DNA of 64,000 nt from Corynebacterium sputi DSM 45148 (GCF_000427865.1 NZ_ATYV01000001.1:124001-188000), one strand, 5' to 3'. Shown: positions 34,752 to 43,490, numbered from the stretch's first letter. Translations and numbers: made by a program. The notes: a model not told the origin generated them from the letters alone.

Positions 34752-35456
34752 TTATTCGTCGGCACCAGCGTCAGGGCGTGCAGCGCGGTTGCCCCGGTTG
34801 AAGAAATTGAAGGTGAACAGGCGCTGGTTCGGATCTCGTTCGATCTCGCGTTCCTGGTAGTCGAAGACTGGAAGGCTCCAGCCACGCCAGATCGCAAGGA
34901 GTCGGGTGATGAATGTGACGAGCACGGCGACGATGATGGTCACCGGCTCCGGCGCTCCGAGCCAATCGACGACGAAGTAGGTCGCGGTTCCCAGTAGTGC
35001 GATGGAGGCGTAGAGCTCCTTCTGGAAAACCAGCGGGACTCGATCGCACATCAAGTCTCGGAGAACACCGCCGAAAACACCGGTCAGAACAGCTGCGACC
35101 ACGGCGATGATGAAGCCGTGGCCCATTTCGATGGCAACTCGGGTGCCGATGATCGCGAATGCAGATAGTCCGACTGCGTCTAGGACTAGGAAAAGAATCC
35201 TGAAGTGTGCCATCAGGTAGGAGATCGACACGGTGAGAATCGCGGCGCCGATGATCACCAGGAGATATTGGGGGTCCTTAACCCACGCCAGGGGGTAGTG
35301 GCCGAGGACGAGGTCTCGAATCGTTCCTCCACCGATGGCTGTGACGCAGGCGATGGTGGAGACTCCGAAGAGGTCCATCTTCTGACGGCCGGCCGCGAGG
35401 GCGCCTGACATTCCCTCGGCGGTGATTCCGATCACCCATAGGACATGGAGCAGCAT
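34752..35456 (-). CDS. TRIC/UPF0126-family cation channel-like membrane protein
   Basis: 234 residues, seven hydrophobic segments as two GGGxxRD repeats: ACVTAIGGGTIRDLVLG and TGVFGGVLRDLMCDRVP. The family (YadS/YicG, TRIC fold) forms trimeric monovalent cation channels and has also been called glycine transporter. C-terminal cytoplasmic tail after about residue 205. TACCAT lies 7 bases before the ATG, so a leaderless transcript is likely. Confidence 0.92.
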   Translation of the reverse strand: MLLHVLWVIGITAEGMSGALAAGRQKMDLFGVSTIACVTAIGGGTIRDLVLGHYPLAWVKDPQYLLVIIGAAILTVSISYLMAHFRILFLVLDAVGLSAFAIIGTRVAIEMGHGFIIAVVAAVLTGVFGGVLRDLMCDRVPLVFQKELYASIALLGTATYFVVDWLGAPEPVTIIVAVLVTFITRLLAIWRGWSLPVFDYQEREIERDPNQRLFTFNFFNRGNRAARPDAGADE

Positions 35457-35463
35457 GGGGGTG

Positions 35464-35469
35464 ATGGTA
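35464..35469 (-). promoter_or_regulatory. Leaderless -10 element (TACCAT on the minus strand)
   Basis: TACCAT, 7 bases, ATG at 35456. Confidence 0.5.
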
Positions 35470-35601
35470 GCGCACGGAGGCAGCTGAATTTCCTATTGTG
35501 CAGGTCAGTGGAGAAGAAGGCTAGGTCCCATATGTGGTCGCCCGAAAAGTTCTTTTGGAGGGAAACGCTTATTCTGGTTTGCAAACGAGGAGGGGGAGAC
35601 C

Positions 35602-36153
35602 ATGTCTGTACTTATTCCCGCCGATACCGACCGGGCGACGTTGAAAAAGAAATGGCCATTAGTCTTCGGTGCGCTGCTTTTCGTTGGTCTCACAGGCACG
35701 CAATGCGCAACAGATGACAATGCCAGCGGCAATGTGACTTCTGAAACCGCGGTTGAAGAAGTCGTCGAGACCTCCGCGGCGAAAACGCCGTCCGCAGAGA
35801 CGGACTCAAGCGCGACGGCTGGAGCCGCAGCGTGGGCCGAGAGGGAGCAAGATGAATCCTGCGGTCCGGAAGGGACGATAGAGGGTGATGACAATCCCTT
35901 CTGTGAAGACGCGAATTTCGGCATTTCCGAGGATGGGAGCACGCTTGAGATCGCCTATGTGGATTCGCCACGCGCCAGCGAAGCCTTTGGCAGTGATGAA
36001 TTGACTCCGGGGTCCACGATGCTTGGATGGGAGACTAGGGCCTCGTTGTCCAAGTGGATGGGCAACGAGGCACTGCAAGAGATTACGAAGCTTCGTGTGT
36101 CGGGCCCGGGCGGCTCTGCGGGGACCTGGGATGAAACCTTAGAGGTCGAATAA
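35602..36153 (+). CDS. Putative lipoprotein or secreted protein, unknown function
   Basis: 183 residues. N-terminal basic region (ATLKKKWPL), hydrophobic core (VFGALLFVGL) and TGTQC lipobox-like end, then a Ser/Thr/Glu-rich linker and a small globular part with CGPEG...FCEDAN, where two cysteines may pair, ending in LRVSGPGGSAGTW. Not a recognised family. GAGGGGGAGACC precedes the ATG. Confidence 0.7.
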   Translation: MSVLIPADTDRATLKKKWPLVFGALLFVGLTGTQCATDDNASGNVTSETAVEEVVETSAAKTPSAETDSSATAGAAAWAEREQDESCGPEGTIEGDDNPFCEDANFGISEDGSTLEIAYVDSPRASEAFGSDELTPGSTMLGWETRASLSKWMGNEALQEITKLRVSGPGGSAGTWDETLEVE

Positions 36154-36262
36154 GTGCTGCGTGCTCGGACTGGGATGAACCCATGGCCGCCATTTTCTGC
36201 GGGGTTGTTACACCTGCGTGTACAAAGGGTGTTGTTACTGCAGTCGAACGAAAGGCATGAAC

Positions 36263-36460
36263 ATGGGTCTGGATGACAAGATTGGAAACTCCGCCGAGAA
36301 CCTCGGCGGCAAGGCTAAGGAAGCCGCTGGAGATGTCACGGGCAATGAGCAGCTGGAGGCTGAGGGCAAGGGCGATCAGGCCAAGTCCAAGGTGAAGGAT
36401 GCTGTTGAGGACGTCAAGGACAAGGCCTCTGAGGCCGTGAACAAGCTCAAGGGCGACTAG
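36263..36460 (+). CDS. CsbD-like stress protein
   Basis: 65 residues, acidic/basic alternating helix with no cysteine or aromatic core: GLDDKIGNSAENLGGKAKEA and QAKSKVKDAVEDVKDK match CsbD, an abundant general-stress protein of unknown mechanism. ATG 36263 is 7 bases after AAAGG; ATG 36257 is too close to it. A strong terminator follows at once. Confidence 0.88.
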   Translation: MGLDDKIGNSAENLGGKAKEAAGDVTGNEQLEAEGKGDQAKSKVKDAVEDVKDKASEAVNKLKGD

Positions 36461-36483
36461 TCGTCTGACTTCTTCGTTGTTCT

Positions 36484-36512
36484 AGGGCCCCGGGTTTTCT
36501 CGGGGCCCTTCT
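36484..36512 (+). terminator. Rho-independent terminator after csbD
   Basis: GGGCCCCG pairs with CGGGGCCC around GGTTTTCT, followed by TTCTTC. Confidence 0.8.
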
Positions 36513-36592
36513 TCGATGTCATTAAGTGATCTTCCTGGCAATTCGCGAGTAAAAGACTGGCTCTTCGGCGGCAATGTGGCCAGAAATGACAA

Positions 36593-36628
36593 CAATCCCT
36601 GACCTGCAAAGCTGCAGATCAGGGATTG
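36593..36628 (-). terminator. Hairpin downstream of tRNA-Met, likely its terminator
   Basis: A 15-bp stem with one mismatch: AATCCCTGACCTGCA against TGCAGATCAGGGATT. It lies 8 bases beyond the tRNA 3' end on the minus strand; the T-tract is weak. Confidence 0.6.
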
Positions 36629-36635
36629 AAGTATG

Positions 36636-36709
36636 TGCCCCCACTGGGGCTCGAACCCAGGACCAACGAATTATGAGTTCGGTGCTCTAACCGACTGAGC
36701 TATAGGGAC
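36636..36709 (-). tRNA. tRNA with CAT anticodon (elongator Met, possibly Ile2)
   Basis: Acceptor GTCCCTA pairs with TGGGGGC allowing G-T pairs, D-arm GCTCAGTCGGTTAGAGC, anticodon loop CTCATAA, T-arm CTGGGTTCGAGCCCCAG, discriminator A. CAT fits elongator Met; Ile2 (lysidine-modified) cannot be excluded from the gene alone. No initiator features. Confidence 0.88.
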
Positions 36710-36769
36710 CCTGAGAGGATATCAGCCGTCTCAGCGGGGGAAAGTTAATGGGGTGGGCAGTGTGCTGGG

Positions 36770-37405
36770 CTACTCCAGGTCGTCTAGTAATGCATTCATC
36801 TCGGCGATCTCGGATGCCTGGGCGGAGATGACGTCCTCCGCGATCTGGCGGGACTGCTCGTCGATACCGTTGTCGAGCTCATCCTGGGCCATATCAATCG
36901 CGCCTTCGTGGTGTTCGATCATGCCCTCGAGGAAGAGGCGGTCGAAGTCGGTGCCGGAGGCGTCGGAAAGCGCGGTCATTTGCTCGTCATCCAACATTCC
37001 GTCCATGTCCTCGTGGCCGCCGTGGGCGTAGTCATCACTGACGCCCCATTCATCCAGGCGCGCCTGCATCGCGTCCATTTCCGGCGCCTGAGTTTCTTCG
37101 ATGGTGGCGCCCAACTGGAGGATGTCCGGGTTGTCAGTACGGCCATCGATGAGCGCTGCCATGTCCAAAGCCTGCTGGTGGTGCGCGATCATCATCTGAT
37201 TGAACTCGACGTCAGTGTCGTTAAATTCAGCATCGGCGTCGGACTCAGAGTCATTGTGGTCGTCATGGGCCGAGGTCTCGGTTGTGGTTGTCTCGGTCGT
37301 CGCGTTTGCATTGGTGTTGTCGTCAGTGGAGCAGGCCACTGCTGCGACCGACAGTGAAGCGACAGAGAAGGCGGCCAAGGTGCGGGTGAGGGTTTTTGAA
37401 GCCAT
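36770..37405 (-). CDS. DUF305 lipoprotein
   Basis: 211 residues. Signal peptide with AVACS lipobox, Thr/Asp/Glu-rich linker, then two ferritin-like DUF305 repeats: MMIAHHQQALDMAALI and GMIEHHEGAIDMAQDE, with the paired His and Met typical of the family. DUF305 proteins often go with copper or other metal resistance; a multicopper oxidase is in the same window but 19 kb away. ATG 37405 chosen; a TAGAAC/GGAG stretch precedes it. Confidence 0.9.
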   Translation of the reverse strand: MASKTLTRTLAAFSVASLSVAAVACSTDDNTNANATTETTTTETSAHDDHNDSESDADAEFNDTDVEFNQMMIAHHQQALDMAALIDGRTDNPDILQLGATIEETQAPEMDAMQARLDEWGVSDDYAHGGHEDMDGMLDDEQMTALSDASGTDFDRLFLEGMIEHHEGAIDMAQDELDNGIDEQSRQIAEDVISAQASEIAEMNALLDDLE

Positions 37406-37468
37406 GGCTCCGTTCTACCAGCAATTTTCGTATTGCCTAGGAACGTACTGTGTCCTATCTGACATTCG

Positions 37469-37487
37469 TTGACAGACAGGCCTGTCT
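37469..37487. promoter_or_regulatory. TTGACA -35 with an overlapping McbR-like palindrome
   Basis: TTGACA (37469-37474) runs into the perfect palindrome AGACAGGCCTGTCT (37474-37487). It fits the corynebacterial McbR consensus TAGAC-N6-GTCTA with one outer mismatch. It sits upstream of the leader ORF and symporter. Confidence 0.6.
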
Positions 37488-37505
37488 AGTTCTAACTTGG
37501 GGGAC

Positions 37506-37592
37506 ATGTCCATGACGCTCACATCCCGCAGGTGGCTCGACCAGGGTCATACCTCGAGTGACGCCTGTCCGGAATATGCCGCGGCCGAGTAG
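37506..37592 (+). CDS. Possible 28-codon leader peptide
   Basis: Reads MSMTLTSRRWLDQGHTSSDA and ends CPEYAAAE. GGGGG is just upstream of the ATG and the ORF follows the McbR-like promoter directly. It contains one Cys near the end, which would suit cysteine-sensing attenuation of the symporter gene 124 bases on, but no clear terminator/antiterminator pair is seen. Confidence 0.4.
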   Translation: MSMTLTSRRWLDQGHTSSDACPEYAAAE

Positions 37593-37716
37593 CCGCCACC
37601 ACACTCACTTACTTTTTCGCCCCGCGTGCACCTGACCGTCATTAGAACGCGCAGTTGACCCTGTCCTGCGCACAGTCCGGAACACCTCGGCAACACCCCT
37701 CGCCGAAAGGAATGCC

Positions 37717-39171
37717 GTGGCAAGCACTTCCGCTGCTAACCCAGCGTCACCCGCCTCCCCGGATACTCACAATCGCAAGAAGCTCCCGTCCTGGCTCACC
37801 AACTTCGGTGCCCAGGTTGTTTATGGCCTGATTATCGGCCTCATCCTCGGATTTATCGCTCGAGGCACTGCGGAAGGCTCCGGCCTCCGTGAATTCCTCG
37901 GCTTCACCGGCTCCACCTACGTCGGTTTGCTTCGCCTGATGGTGCCGCCGCTCGTTGTCGCCGCCGTCATCGTGTCTGTGGCGAACCTGCGCAAAGTTGC
38001 CAACGCCGCTCGTCTGGCCGTATCCACTCTGGTGTGGTTCGCGATTACCGCGTTTATTTCGGTGCTCGTCGGCATTGGCGTCGGTCTGCTGATCAACCCC
38101 GGCGCTAACTCCAGCGTGGACGCAGACACCGCTGCAGAGCCCACTAACGTCGGTAGCTGGACAGCGTTCTTCGAAGGCATCGTCCCGAACAACATCTTCG
38201 GCCTCGGCGTCAATGTCAGCGATACCGGCGCAACTCCGACCTTTAACATCCTGCAGTTGCTGGTTATCTCTATCGTTCTCGGCATCGCAGCGGTCAAGGT
38301 CGGCCGCAAGGCTGAGCCGTTCATCGGATTCATGGAGTCCCTGCTCGCAGTCATCCAGAAGGTCCTGTGGTGGATCATTCGCCTGGCGCCGATCGGCACA
38401 GCTGCCTTGGTCGGTAATGCCATCGCCGATTACGGGTGGGAAGCCCTGGGCAACCTCGGCCAGTTTGTTATCGCGATCTACGTCGGCCTCGTCATCGTGA
38501 TCGCCGTGGTCTACCCGCTGGTGCTCAAGTTCGCCGGCATCGACATCATGGACTTCTTCCGCCGCGTCTGGCCGGTGACCTCCCTGGGCTTCATCACTCG
38601 TTCTTCGATGGGCGTCATGCCCATCACCCAGCGTGTTACCGAGCGTCGTATGGGCGTCCCGACGGAGTATGCCTCCTTTGCAGTCCCACTCGGCGCCACC
38701 ACCAAGATGGACGGTTGCGCCGCGGTTTACCCGGCCATCGCAGCAATCTTCGTCGCCGGGTTCTATGACATCCCGCTGGATCTGACTGACTACCTCCTCA
38801 TCGCGATAGTCTCCGTCATCGGTTCGGCGGCTACCGCCGGAACCACTGGTGCGACCGTCATGCTGACTCTGACCTTGTCCACCCTGGGTCTGCCGCTCGC
38901 CGGCGTCGGCCTGCTGCTGGCCGTTGAGCCGATTATCGACATGGGCCGCACTGCGGTGAATGTCACCGGTCAGGCACTGGTCACTGCGGTTGTCGCGAAG
39001 CGCGCTGGAATCCTCGACCAGGACAAGTGGGACAACAGTGCCAACGCTGACCTCGACGCCGATGAGGTGGAGGAAGAGGCTGAGACCCCTGAGATCGTTC
39101 AGGAGATCGAGGGCGAGGATTTCATGGATCGCCCGCGCGAGAGCGTGACCTCTCGTCAGCAGGAGAAATAG
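37717..39171 (+). CDS. Dicarboxylate/amino acid:cation symporter (DAACS), possibly cystine-type
   Basis: 484 residues, GltP/TcyP-like fold. VGLLRLMVPPLVVAAVIVSV, GATTKMDGCAAVYPAIAAIF (the unwound TM7 motif) and DMGRTAVNVTGQAL (TM8) are family hallmarks; GTTGATVML is the HP2 region. The acidic tail of about 50 residues is unusual. GTG 37717 has AAAGGA 6 bases upstream. The McbR-like site suggests sulfur control, so cystine or another sulfur compound is a better guess than a dicarboxylate. Confidence 0.9.
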   Translation: MASTSAANPASPASPDTHNRKKLPSWLTNFGAQVVYGLIIGLILGFIARGTAEGSGLREFLGFTGSTYVGLLRLMVPPLVVAAVIVSVANLRKVANAARLAVSTLVWFAITAFISVLVGIGVGLLINPGANSSVDADTAAEPTNVGSWTAFFEGIVPNNIFGLGVNVSDTGATPTFNILQLLVISIVLGIAAVKVGRKAEPFIGFMESLLAVIQKVLWWIIRLAPIGTAALVGNAIADYGWEALGNLGQFVIAIYVGLVIVIAVVYPLVLKFAGIDIMDFFRRVWPVTSLGFITRSSMGVMPITQRVTERRMGVPTEYASFAVPLGATTKMDGCAAVYPAIAAIFVAGFYDIPLDLTDYLLIAIVSVIGSAATAGTTGATVMLTLTLSTLGLPLAGVGLLLAVEPIIDMGRTAVNVTGQALVTAVVAKRAGILDQDKWDNSANADLDADEVEEEAETPEIVQEIEGEDFMDRPRESVTSRQQEK

Positions 39172-39179
39172 AACGTAGT

Positions 39180-39185
39180 TAGCCT
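39180..39185 (+). promoter_or_regulatory. Leaderless -10 element (TAGCCT)
   Basis: TAGCCT, 7 bases, ATG at 39193. Confidence 0.5.
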
Positions 39186-39192
39186 GTAAGAC

Positions 39193-40044
39193 ATGACGAC
39201 ACAGGAATCTCGGATCAACGAACTGCTCACCGCCACCGACGAATGGCCGGTAGATAACGCAGTAGCGGCGGTCCGGGATTCTTCTGGTTCCTGGACCGTT
39301 CATGGTGACACCGACAAGGTGTATGCCCTCGCCAGCGTCACGAAGCTGATGTCCGCGCACGCGGCCCTGCTGGCTATTGAGGAGGGGGTGTTCGAAGGCG
39401 GTCTCGACGAGCCGCTGGGCCCTCCCGGTGCGACCGTGCGGCACCTGCTCTCGCATGCCTCTGGTGTCGGGTTCGCCGACCGCACCCCAGAGAAGGAACC
39501 GGGTGAGCGGCGCATCTACTCCTCAGCGGGGTTCGACATCATTGCCGATGCCATCCGAGACGAAACTGGGATGCAGTTCTCTGAGTACCTCAGCGAGGCG
39601 ACGTTCGCGCCGTTGGGGATGGACTCCTCACGTTTGGTCGGCTCGGCCGGGCATGCCGTGGAATCATCCGCCGAAGATGTCATGCGCTTTCTCGATGAAA
39701 TCCTCGAGCCCACACTTTTGCACCCCGATACCGTCGACGAGGCGCTGACGGTGCAGTTCCCGGGCCTCGATGGTGTCGTCCCAGGCTACGGAATGCAGAA
39801 GCCGGCGGACTGGGGCCTAGGGTTCCAGATCTACAGCAATGCGCAGAGTCGTCAAGGGTTGTGGTTTGGAGAAGCGATGCCTAACGACGTCTCCGGCCAC
39901 TTCGGCCAGTCTGGCACCTTCGCGTGGATTCACCGTCCCTCGGGCCGGGCCGGAGTGGTCCTCACGGACCAGCCGTTCGGAGGCTGGGCGAAGCCATTGT
40001 GGGCGGACTGGAACGACGAAATGTGGAAGGTCCTCGCGGACTAG
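39193..40044 (+). CDS. Serine hydrolase of the beta-lactamase/class C family
   Basis: 283 residues, no signal peptide, so cytoplasmic. [14 protein letters not shown] gives the SxxK nucleophile, [15 protein letters not shown] the YxS/YxN motif, and GHFGQSGT the HxG-type third motif. Related enzymes include esterases, D-amino peptidases and EstB; a true beta-lactamase is unlikely without export. Overlaps the convergent arsC by 4 bases. Confidence 0.87.
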   Translation: MTTQESRINELLTATDEWPVDNAVAAVRDSSGSWTVHGDTDKVYALASVTKLMSAHAALLAIEEGVFEGGLDEPLGPPGATVRHLLSHASGVGFADRTPEKEPGERRIYSSAGFDIIADAIRDETGMQFSEYLSEATFAPLGMDSSRLVGSAGHAVESSAEDVMRFLDEILEPTLLHPDTVDEALTVQFPGLDGVVPGYGMQKPADWGLGFQIYSNAQSRQGLWFGEAMPNDVSGHFGQSGTFAWIHRPSGRAGVVLTDQPFGGWAKPLWADWNDEMWKVLAD

Positions 40045-40457
40045 CTCTCCGTTTGAGTCAGTTCCTTAACGAGGATTCTGACCCGATCATTGATGTCGTC
40101 TCTGATCAGCCGCATTCGGTCCATTCCTTCAATGCCGCGTGAGGATGGCTCGTCGGTGATCCAGCGCTCGGTCGTCACCGGGGCGTGATCGAGCTGCGCG
40201 TCAGGGCCGAGAATGATGACTCGTTCCGCAGAATTGAGTAAGTCAGCGTCGATGCTCTTTGGCACGCCCTGGGACATATCGGCGCCGAGTTCAGCTACGG
40301 CGACAACTGACTCTTGGTTGAGTGAGGCTCCTGGTCGCGTGCCGGCAGAGTGGATCCGCAGGCGATCGCCTGCATGCAGTTCTGCAAGAGCAGCGGCCAT
40401 CTGGGATTTACCGCCATTGCCGACGCAGACGAATAGGACTATCGGTGTGGCACTCAT
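40041..40457 (-). CDS. arsC: Arsenate reductase, mycothiol-dependent (ArsC1/C2 type)
   Basis: 138 residues, low-molecular-weight phosphatase fold. C11-VGNGG-K17-S is the P-loop: the usual CX5R arginine is Lys, as in the C. glutamicum mycothiol/mycoredoxin enzymes. [20 protein letters not shown] is also typical. Reduces arsenate to arsenite for export by the adjacent Acr3. ATG 40457 overlaps the acr3 stop (ATGA). The long frame extending to 41063 is an artefact within acr3. Confidence 0.93.
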   Translation of the reverse strand: MSATPIVLFVCVGNGGKSQMAAALAELHAGDRLRIHSAGTRPGASLNQESVVAVAELGADMSQGVPKSIDADLLNSAERVIILGPDAQLDHAPVTTERWITDEPSSRGIEGMDRMRLIRDDINDRVRILVKELTQTES

Positions 40458-41551
40458 ACCTTGGCCTTGTCTTGTGGGTTGGGGGAGGGAAGCGTCGGGT
40501 CGCCAGGGAACATCTTCGGTCCGATCCGCATCATCACGTACACGAGGCCGACGAGCACAGGTACCTCGATCAACGGGCCGATAGTTCCAGCGAGAGCCTG
40601 GCCGGACATTGCACCGAAGGTGCCGATCGATACTGCGATGGCGAGCTCGAAGTTGTTTCCTGCTGCGGTGAAAGCGACCGATGCGGACTGCGCGTATCCC
40701 ATACCGGCGGCTTTTGAGGCGACCAACGCAATTGCGAACATGCCCACGAAGTAGATGAAGAGTGGAACAGCCAGGCGGGCCACTGCCCAGGGGTTCGAGG
40801 TGATCTGCCCTCCCTGCAGTGCGAAGAGCAGCACGATTGTGTAGAGCAATCCGATCAGAGCCAGCGGGGAGATGGCAGGCAGATACGTGTTCTCGTACCA
40901 ACTGCGACCGCGGGTCTTCTCTCCGACGATTCGGGAGATAACCCCGGCTGCCAGTGGAATACCCAGGAATACCAACACCGAGGTGACGATCGACCAGAAA
41001 GAGAATCCGGCAGAGGTTGTCGACAGTCCTAGCCACGTTGGCAGGACCTGGAGGTAGAACCACCCGAGTGCACCGAACATGATCACCTGGAACACCGAGT
41101 TGATCGCAACCAAAACGGCTGTGGCTTCACGGTCGGCGCAGGCAAGGTCGGACCAGACCAGCACCATCGCGATACACCGGGCCAGGCCGACGATGATCAG
41201 GCCAGTGCGCAGCTCCGGCTGATCCGGCAGGAAGATCCAGGCGAGAGCAAACATCAGCGCTGGGCCCACGATCCAATTCAGCGCGATCGAGGTTGCCATC
41301 AGTCGTTTATCACTGGCGATTTGTCCGGCCTTGTCATAACGGACTTTGGCCAAGGGTGGGTACATCATCACCAATAGGCCAAGCGAGATGGGAATGGAGA
41401 TGCCCCCGATCTCCATCGAGCCGAGGAAGCTTCCGATGCCAGGCGCGGCGAAACTGATCAGGAGACCTGTTGCCATCGCCGCGATGATCCAGACTGGGAG
41501 ATAACGGTCGAGGAAAGACATACGCGCTGAGGATTTAATATCGATAGACAT
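40454..41551 (-). CDS. acr3: Arsenite efflux permease Acr3
   Basis: 365 residues, ten hydrophobic segments. [16 protein letters not shown] and [19 protein letters not shown] carry the conserved Cys and motif of Acr3; [18 protein letters not shown] is the second discontinuous helix. Exports As(III). Start may be ATG 41551, inside an inverted repeat, or the in-frame ATG at 41521 (MSFLDRYLP). First gene of acr3-arsC, divergent from arsR. Confidence 0.94.
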   Translation of the reverse strand: MSIDIKSSARMSFLDRYLPVWIIAAMATGLLISFAAPGIGSFLGSMEIGGISIPISLGLLVMMYPPLAKVRYDKAGQIASDKRLMATSIALNWIVGPALMFALAWIFLPDQPELRTGLIIVGLARCIAMVLVWSDLACADREATAVLVAINSVFQVIMFGALGWFYLQVLPTWLGLSTTSAGFSFWSIVTSVLVFLGIPLAAGVISRIVGEKTRGRSWYENTYLPAISPLALIGLLYTIVLLFALQGGQITSNPWAVARLAVPLFIYFVGMFAIALVASKAAGMGYAQSASVAFTAAGNNFELAIAVSIGTFGAMSGQALAGTIGPLIEVPVLVGLVYVMMRIGPKMFPGDPTLPSPNPQDKAKV

Positions 41552-41557
41552 CGATAT
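41538..41557. promoter_or_regulatory. Inverted repeat over the acr3 start
   Basis: ATATCGAT-AGAC-ATCGATAT, perfect 8-bp arms, covering the acr3 start codon at 41551. Could act as operator or as RNA hairpin limiting acr3 translation. Confidence 0.5.
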
Positions 41558-41573
41558 GAAGCCTAAGCTTGAA

Positions 41574-41589
41574 ATTGACGAGTGTCAAT
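41574..41589. promoter_or_regulatory. Likely ArsR operator
   Basis: ATTGAC-GAGT-GTCAAT, perfect 6-bp arms, in the acr3/arsR intergenic region about 13 bases before the arsR ATG. The TTGAC half fits known ArsR sites. Confidence 0.6.
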
Positions 41590-41602
41590 ATAGCGTGGGG
41601 TG

Positions 41603-41941
41603 ATGGACATCCTCCCGCTCGCCGATCAGTCAACCTGCTGTTCCCTAGGGTCGGGCCCACTCACCGATGATGAGGCTTCGCGATACGCAGGATTGTTCAA
41701 GGTGCTCGCGGATCCCGCACGGCTGTCTCTGCTCTCCCGATTAGCGGTTGAGGGGTGTGGTCCGGTCAGCGTCACTGAACTGACTCGCATGTCGGGGCTG
41801 AGCCAGTCGACGGTTTCGCACCATTTGAAGAAACTGACGGATGCAGGACTGCTGGAGAAAGTTCGAAAAGGAAGGAACATCACTCACCAGGTTCGACCCG
41901 AACTCTTCACTGAACTGCGGAGAGTCCTCCAGATGAATTAA
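41603..41941 (+). CDS. arsR: Arsenic-responsive repressor ArsR
   Basis: 112 residues, winged HTH (VTELTRMSGLSQSTVSHHLK). C12, C13 (STCCS) and C52 (EGCGPV) reproduce, with an offset of 3, the Cys15/Cys16/Cys55 As(III) site described for C. glutamicum ArsR1. ATG 41603 or the GTG at 41600 just before it; a leaderless transcript from a TATAGC element is possible. Divergent from acr3-arsC. Confidence 0.93.
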   Translation: MDILPLADQSTCCSLGSGPLTDDEASRYAGLFKVLADPARLSLLSRLAVEGCGPVSVTELTRMSGLSQSTVSHHLKKLTDAGLLEKVRKGRNITHQVRPELFTELRRVLQMN

Positions 41942-41944
41942 CTT
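41939..41944 (+). promoter_or_regulatory. Leaderless -10 element (TAACTT)
   Basis: TAACTT overlaps the arsR stop and lies 6 bases before ATG 41951. Confidence 0.4.
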
Positions 41945-41950
41945 TGCCTT

Positions 41951-42328
41951 ATGAATGAAAGAGTAAAGAGTTTCCTCAGGGACCCGCTTCTGTGGCTGAC
42001 GCTCATCGTCGCCTTCGGCGCGGTGATCCTGGCCAGTGGCGAAGGCGCCAATGGAAGGGCATGGACCGGCCTGGCGGTGGGAGTCGGCTGGACGCTGGCG
42101 ATCTCGCTGCTGGCTCGTCAGACTCCGCCGGATACCGTTCGTCGGTTCCCGTTGCCGGCACTTGCTGCGGTGCTTGCTTTACCGGTGGTCATTTGGTCGA
42201 TCGTGGATCTGACCAGTGACGCGATTATCCCCACTGCGATCGTGATGGTGACTAATCTGGCGATGATCGTCATCTTCGTCTTCCAGTGCATCCGCTTCGC
42301 GATGGGCCGCAGCGAGGTCGAAATGTAG
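41951..42328 (+). CDS. Small membrane protein, unknown function
   Basis: 125 residues with four hydrophobic helices (LLWLTLIVAFGAVILASG, AWTGLAVGVGWTLAISLLA, LPALAAVLALPVVIWSIV, AIVMVTNLAMIVIFVFQCI). No family recognised. Follows arsR by 9 bases but probably has its own start. Confidence 0.7.
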   Translation: MNERVKSFLRDPLLWLTLIVAFGAVILASGEGANGRAWTGLAVGVGWTLAISLLARQTPPDTVRRFPLPALAAVLALPVVIWSIVDLTSDAIIPTAIVMVTNLAMIVIFVFQCIRFAMGRSEVEM

Positions 42329-42338
42329 CGAAAGCTAC

Positions 42339-42686
42339 TCAGGACTCTCTGCGGGCGGAGATGTAGTCCACGACGTCGCCGAGGGTTGTAAATCCAGTAA
42401 TCTCGTCGTCCTCGATGCGCACGCCAGTTGCCTCTTCGCAGCGGACGGCGAACTCGATGACAGATAACTTGTCCAGACCGAGATCCGCCCGTAGGTCTGA
42501 CTCGAGCGAGATGGGGGAGGGCTCCTCCTCATCAGCGGAATCCTCGGATGCGGATGTACCGATGACCTTCCGAAGGATCGGGGTAACCTCCGCGCGGACC
42601 CCGGTGAGCCCCTCATCGGCAGAAGCGGAATCGTCCGTGGAGGTGTTCATCATGGCGGCGAGTGCGTCGCCCAGGCTGCTGGTCAT
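42339..42686 (-). CDS. Acyl carrier protein-like protein lacking the phosphopantetheine serine
   Basis: 115 residues: a flexible acidic N-terminal half and a C-terminal ACP fold. The helix-II motif, usually LGxDSLxxVE, is LGLDK73LSVIEF; the codon is AAG, so the serine that carries 4'-phosphopantetheine is Lys. The rest of the fold (EDDEITGFTTLGDVVDYI) is well kept. It therefore cannot be a normal carrier; it may bind fatty-acid enzymes as a structural or regulatory partner. Confidence 0.8.
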   Translation of the reverse strand: MTSSLGDALAAMMNTSTDDSASADEGLTGVRAEVTPILRKVIGTSASEDSADEEEPSPISLESDLRADLGLDKLSVIEFAVRCEEATGVRIEDDEITGFTTLGDVVDYISARRES

Positions 42687-42709
42687 GGACCCAGGCTACT
42701 AGGAAGGCC

Positions 42710-43486
42710 TCACCAGATCCGGGTGCCGGGCACCTTGAGGTTCGTGGTGGCCCACGCTTGAGCAGCCGGCACCTGCACCAGCGTCTGCTCTGGATAGCGC
42801 AGAGCGGTCAGTGAACCACCGAAGACGCAAGCAGTGTCGATGCACATCGTGTTGTTGATCCACACCGCCTCGCTGACGGGAGTGTGCCCGTAGATGATCA
42901 TCGCTTCGCCGGTGTACTCCAGCTCCCAGGAGCGCCGTACTGGGTAGCCTTCTGCGGTCCTGGCTCCGGTGGTGTCCCCGTAGAGGGCCATTGCCCGCAC
43001 TCGTCCGTCTGTGCGGCCCACGTGGTGCTCTTTTAGCCCGGCGTGGACAACGATCAGGCGGCCGCCGTCCATCAGTAGATAGAACGGCAAGGATTCGAGG
43101 AATTGCCGTGCCTCTTCGACGAAACCAGGATCGTTCAGAGCAGCCAGTTCTTCCATCGTCTCGCTGAGTCCGTGAGAGAAGCTCACGTCATTTCCGGCGA
43201 GGGCTCGGGCGAGTTTGTCATCGTGATTGCCGCGGACGACCAACGCGTCGCCGGCGGTAACCATTCCCATCACCAGCCTCAGTACCGCCGCAGATTCGGG
43301 ACCGCGGTCGGTGAGGTCACCCACGAAAACCGCGGTGCGTCCGGATGGTGGTGGGCGGATGTGGGAAAGGGGGGCGTCGTCAAGCGAGTAACCGAGTTGT
43401 GTGAGCAACTCGATGAGCTCAGCGAAACACCCGTGCACGTCCCCAATGATGTCGTAGGGGGCGGGCACGGGTGAGTCGACGAACAT
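42710..43486 (-). CDS. Metallophosphoesterase (PrpE/ApaH-like)
   Basis: 258 residues. Calcineurin-like motifs in order: YDIIGDVHGC, VFVGDLTDRGP, VVRGNHDDKL, VVHAGL and YGHTPV. PrpE-type enzymes hydrolyse Ap4A or phosphoproteins. ATG 43486 is 5 bases after the aceE stop; no strong ribosome site, so it may be read through coupling with aceE. Confidence 0.9.
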   Translation of the reverse strand: MFVDSPVPAPYDIIGDVHGCFAELIELLTQLGYSLDDAPLSHIRPPPSGRTAVFVGDLTDRGPESAAVLRLVMGMVTAGDALVVRGNHDDKLARALAGNDVSFSHGLSETMEELAALNDPGFVEEARQFLESLPFYLLMDGGRLIVVHAGLKEHHVGRTDGRVRAMALYGDTTGARTAEGYPVRRSWELEYTGEAMIIYGHTPVSEAVWINNTMCIDTACVFGGSLTALRYPEQTLVQVPAAQAWATTNLKVPGTRIW

Positions 43487-43490
43487 GTGG

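Noticed and set aside
37747-39456. 569-codon minus-strand frame opposite the DAACS symporter
   Set aside because: His/Asp/Gly-rich composition typical of an antisense shadow; the symporter motifs on the plus strand are clear.
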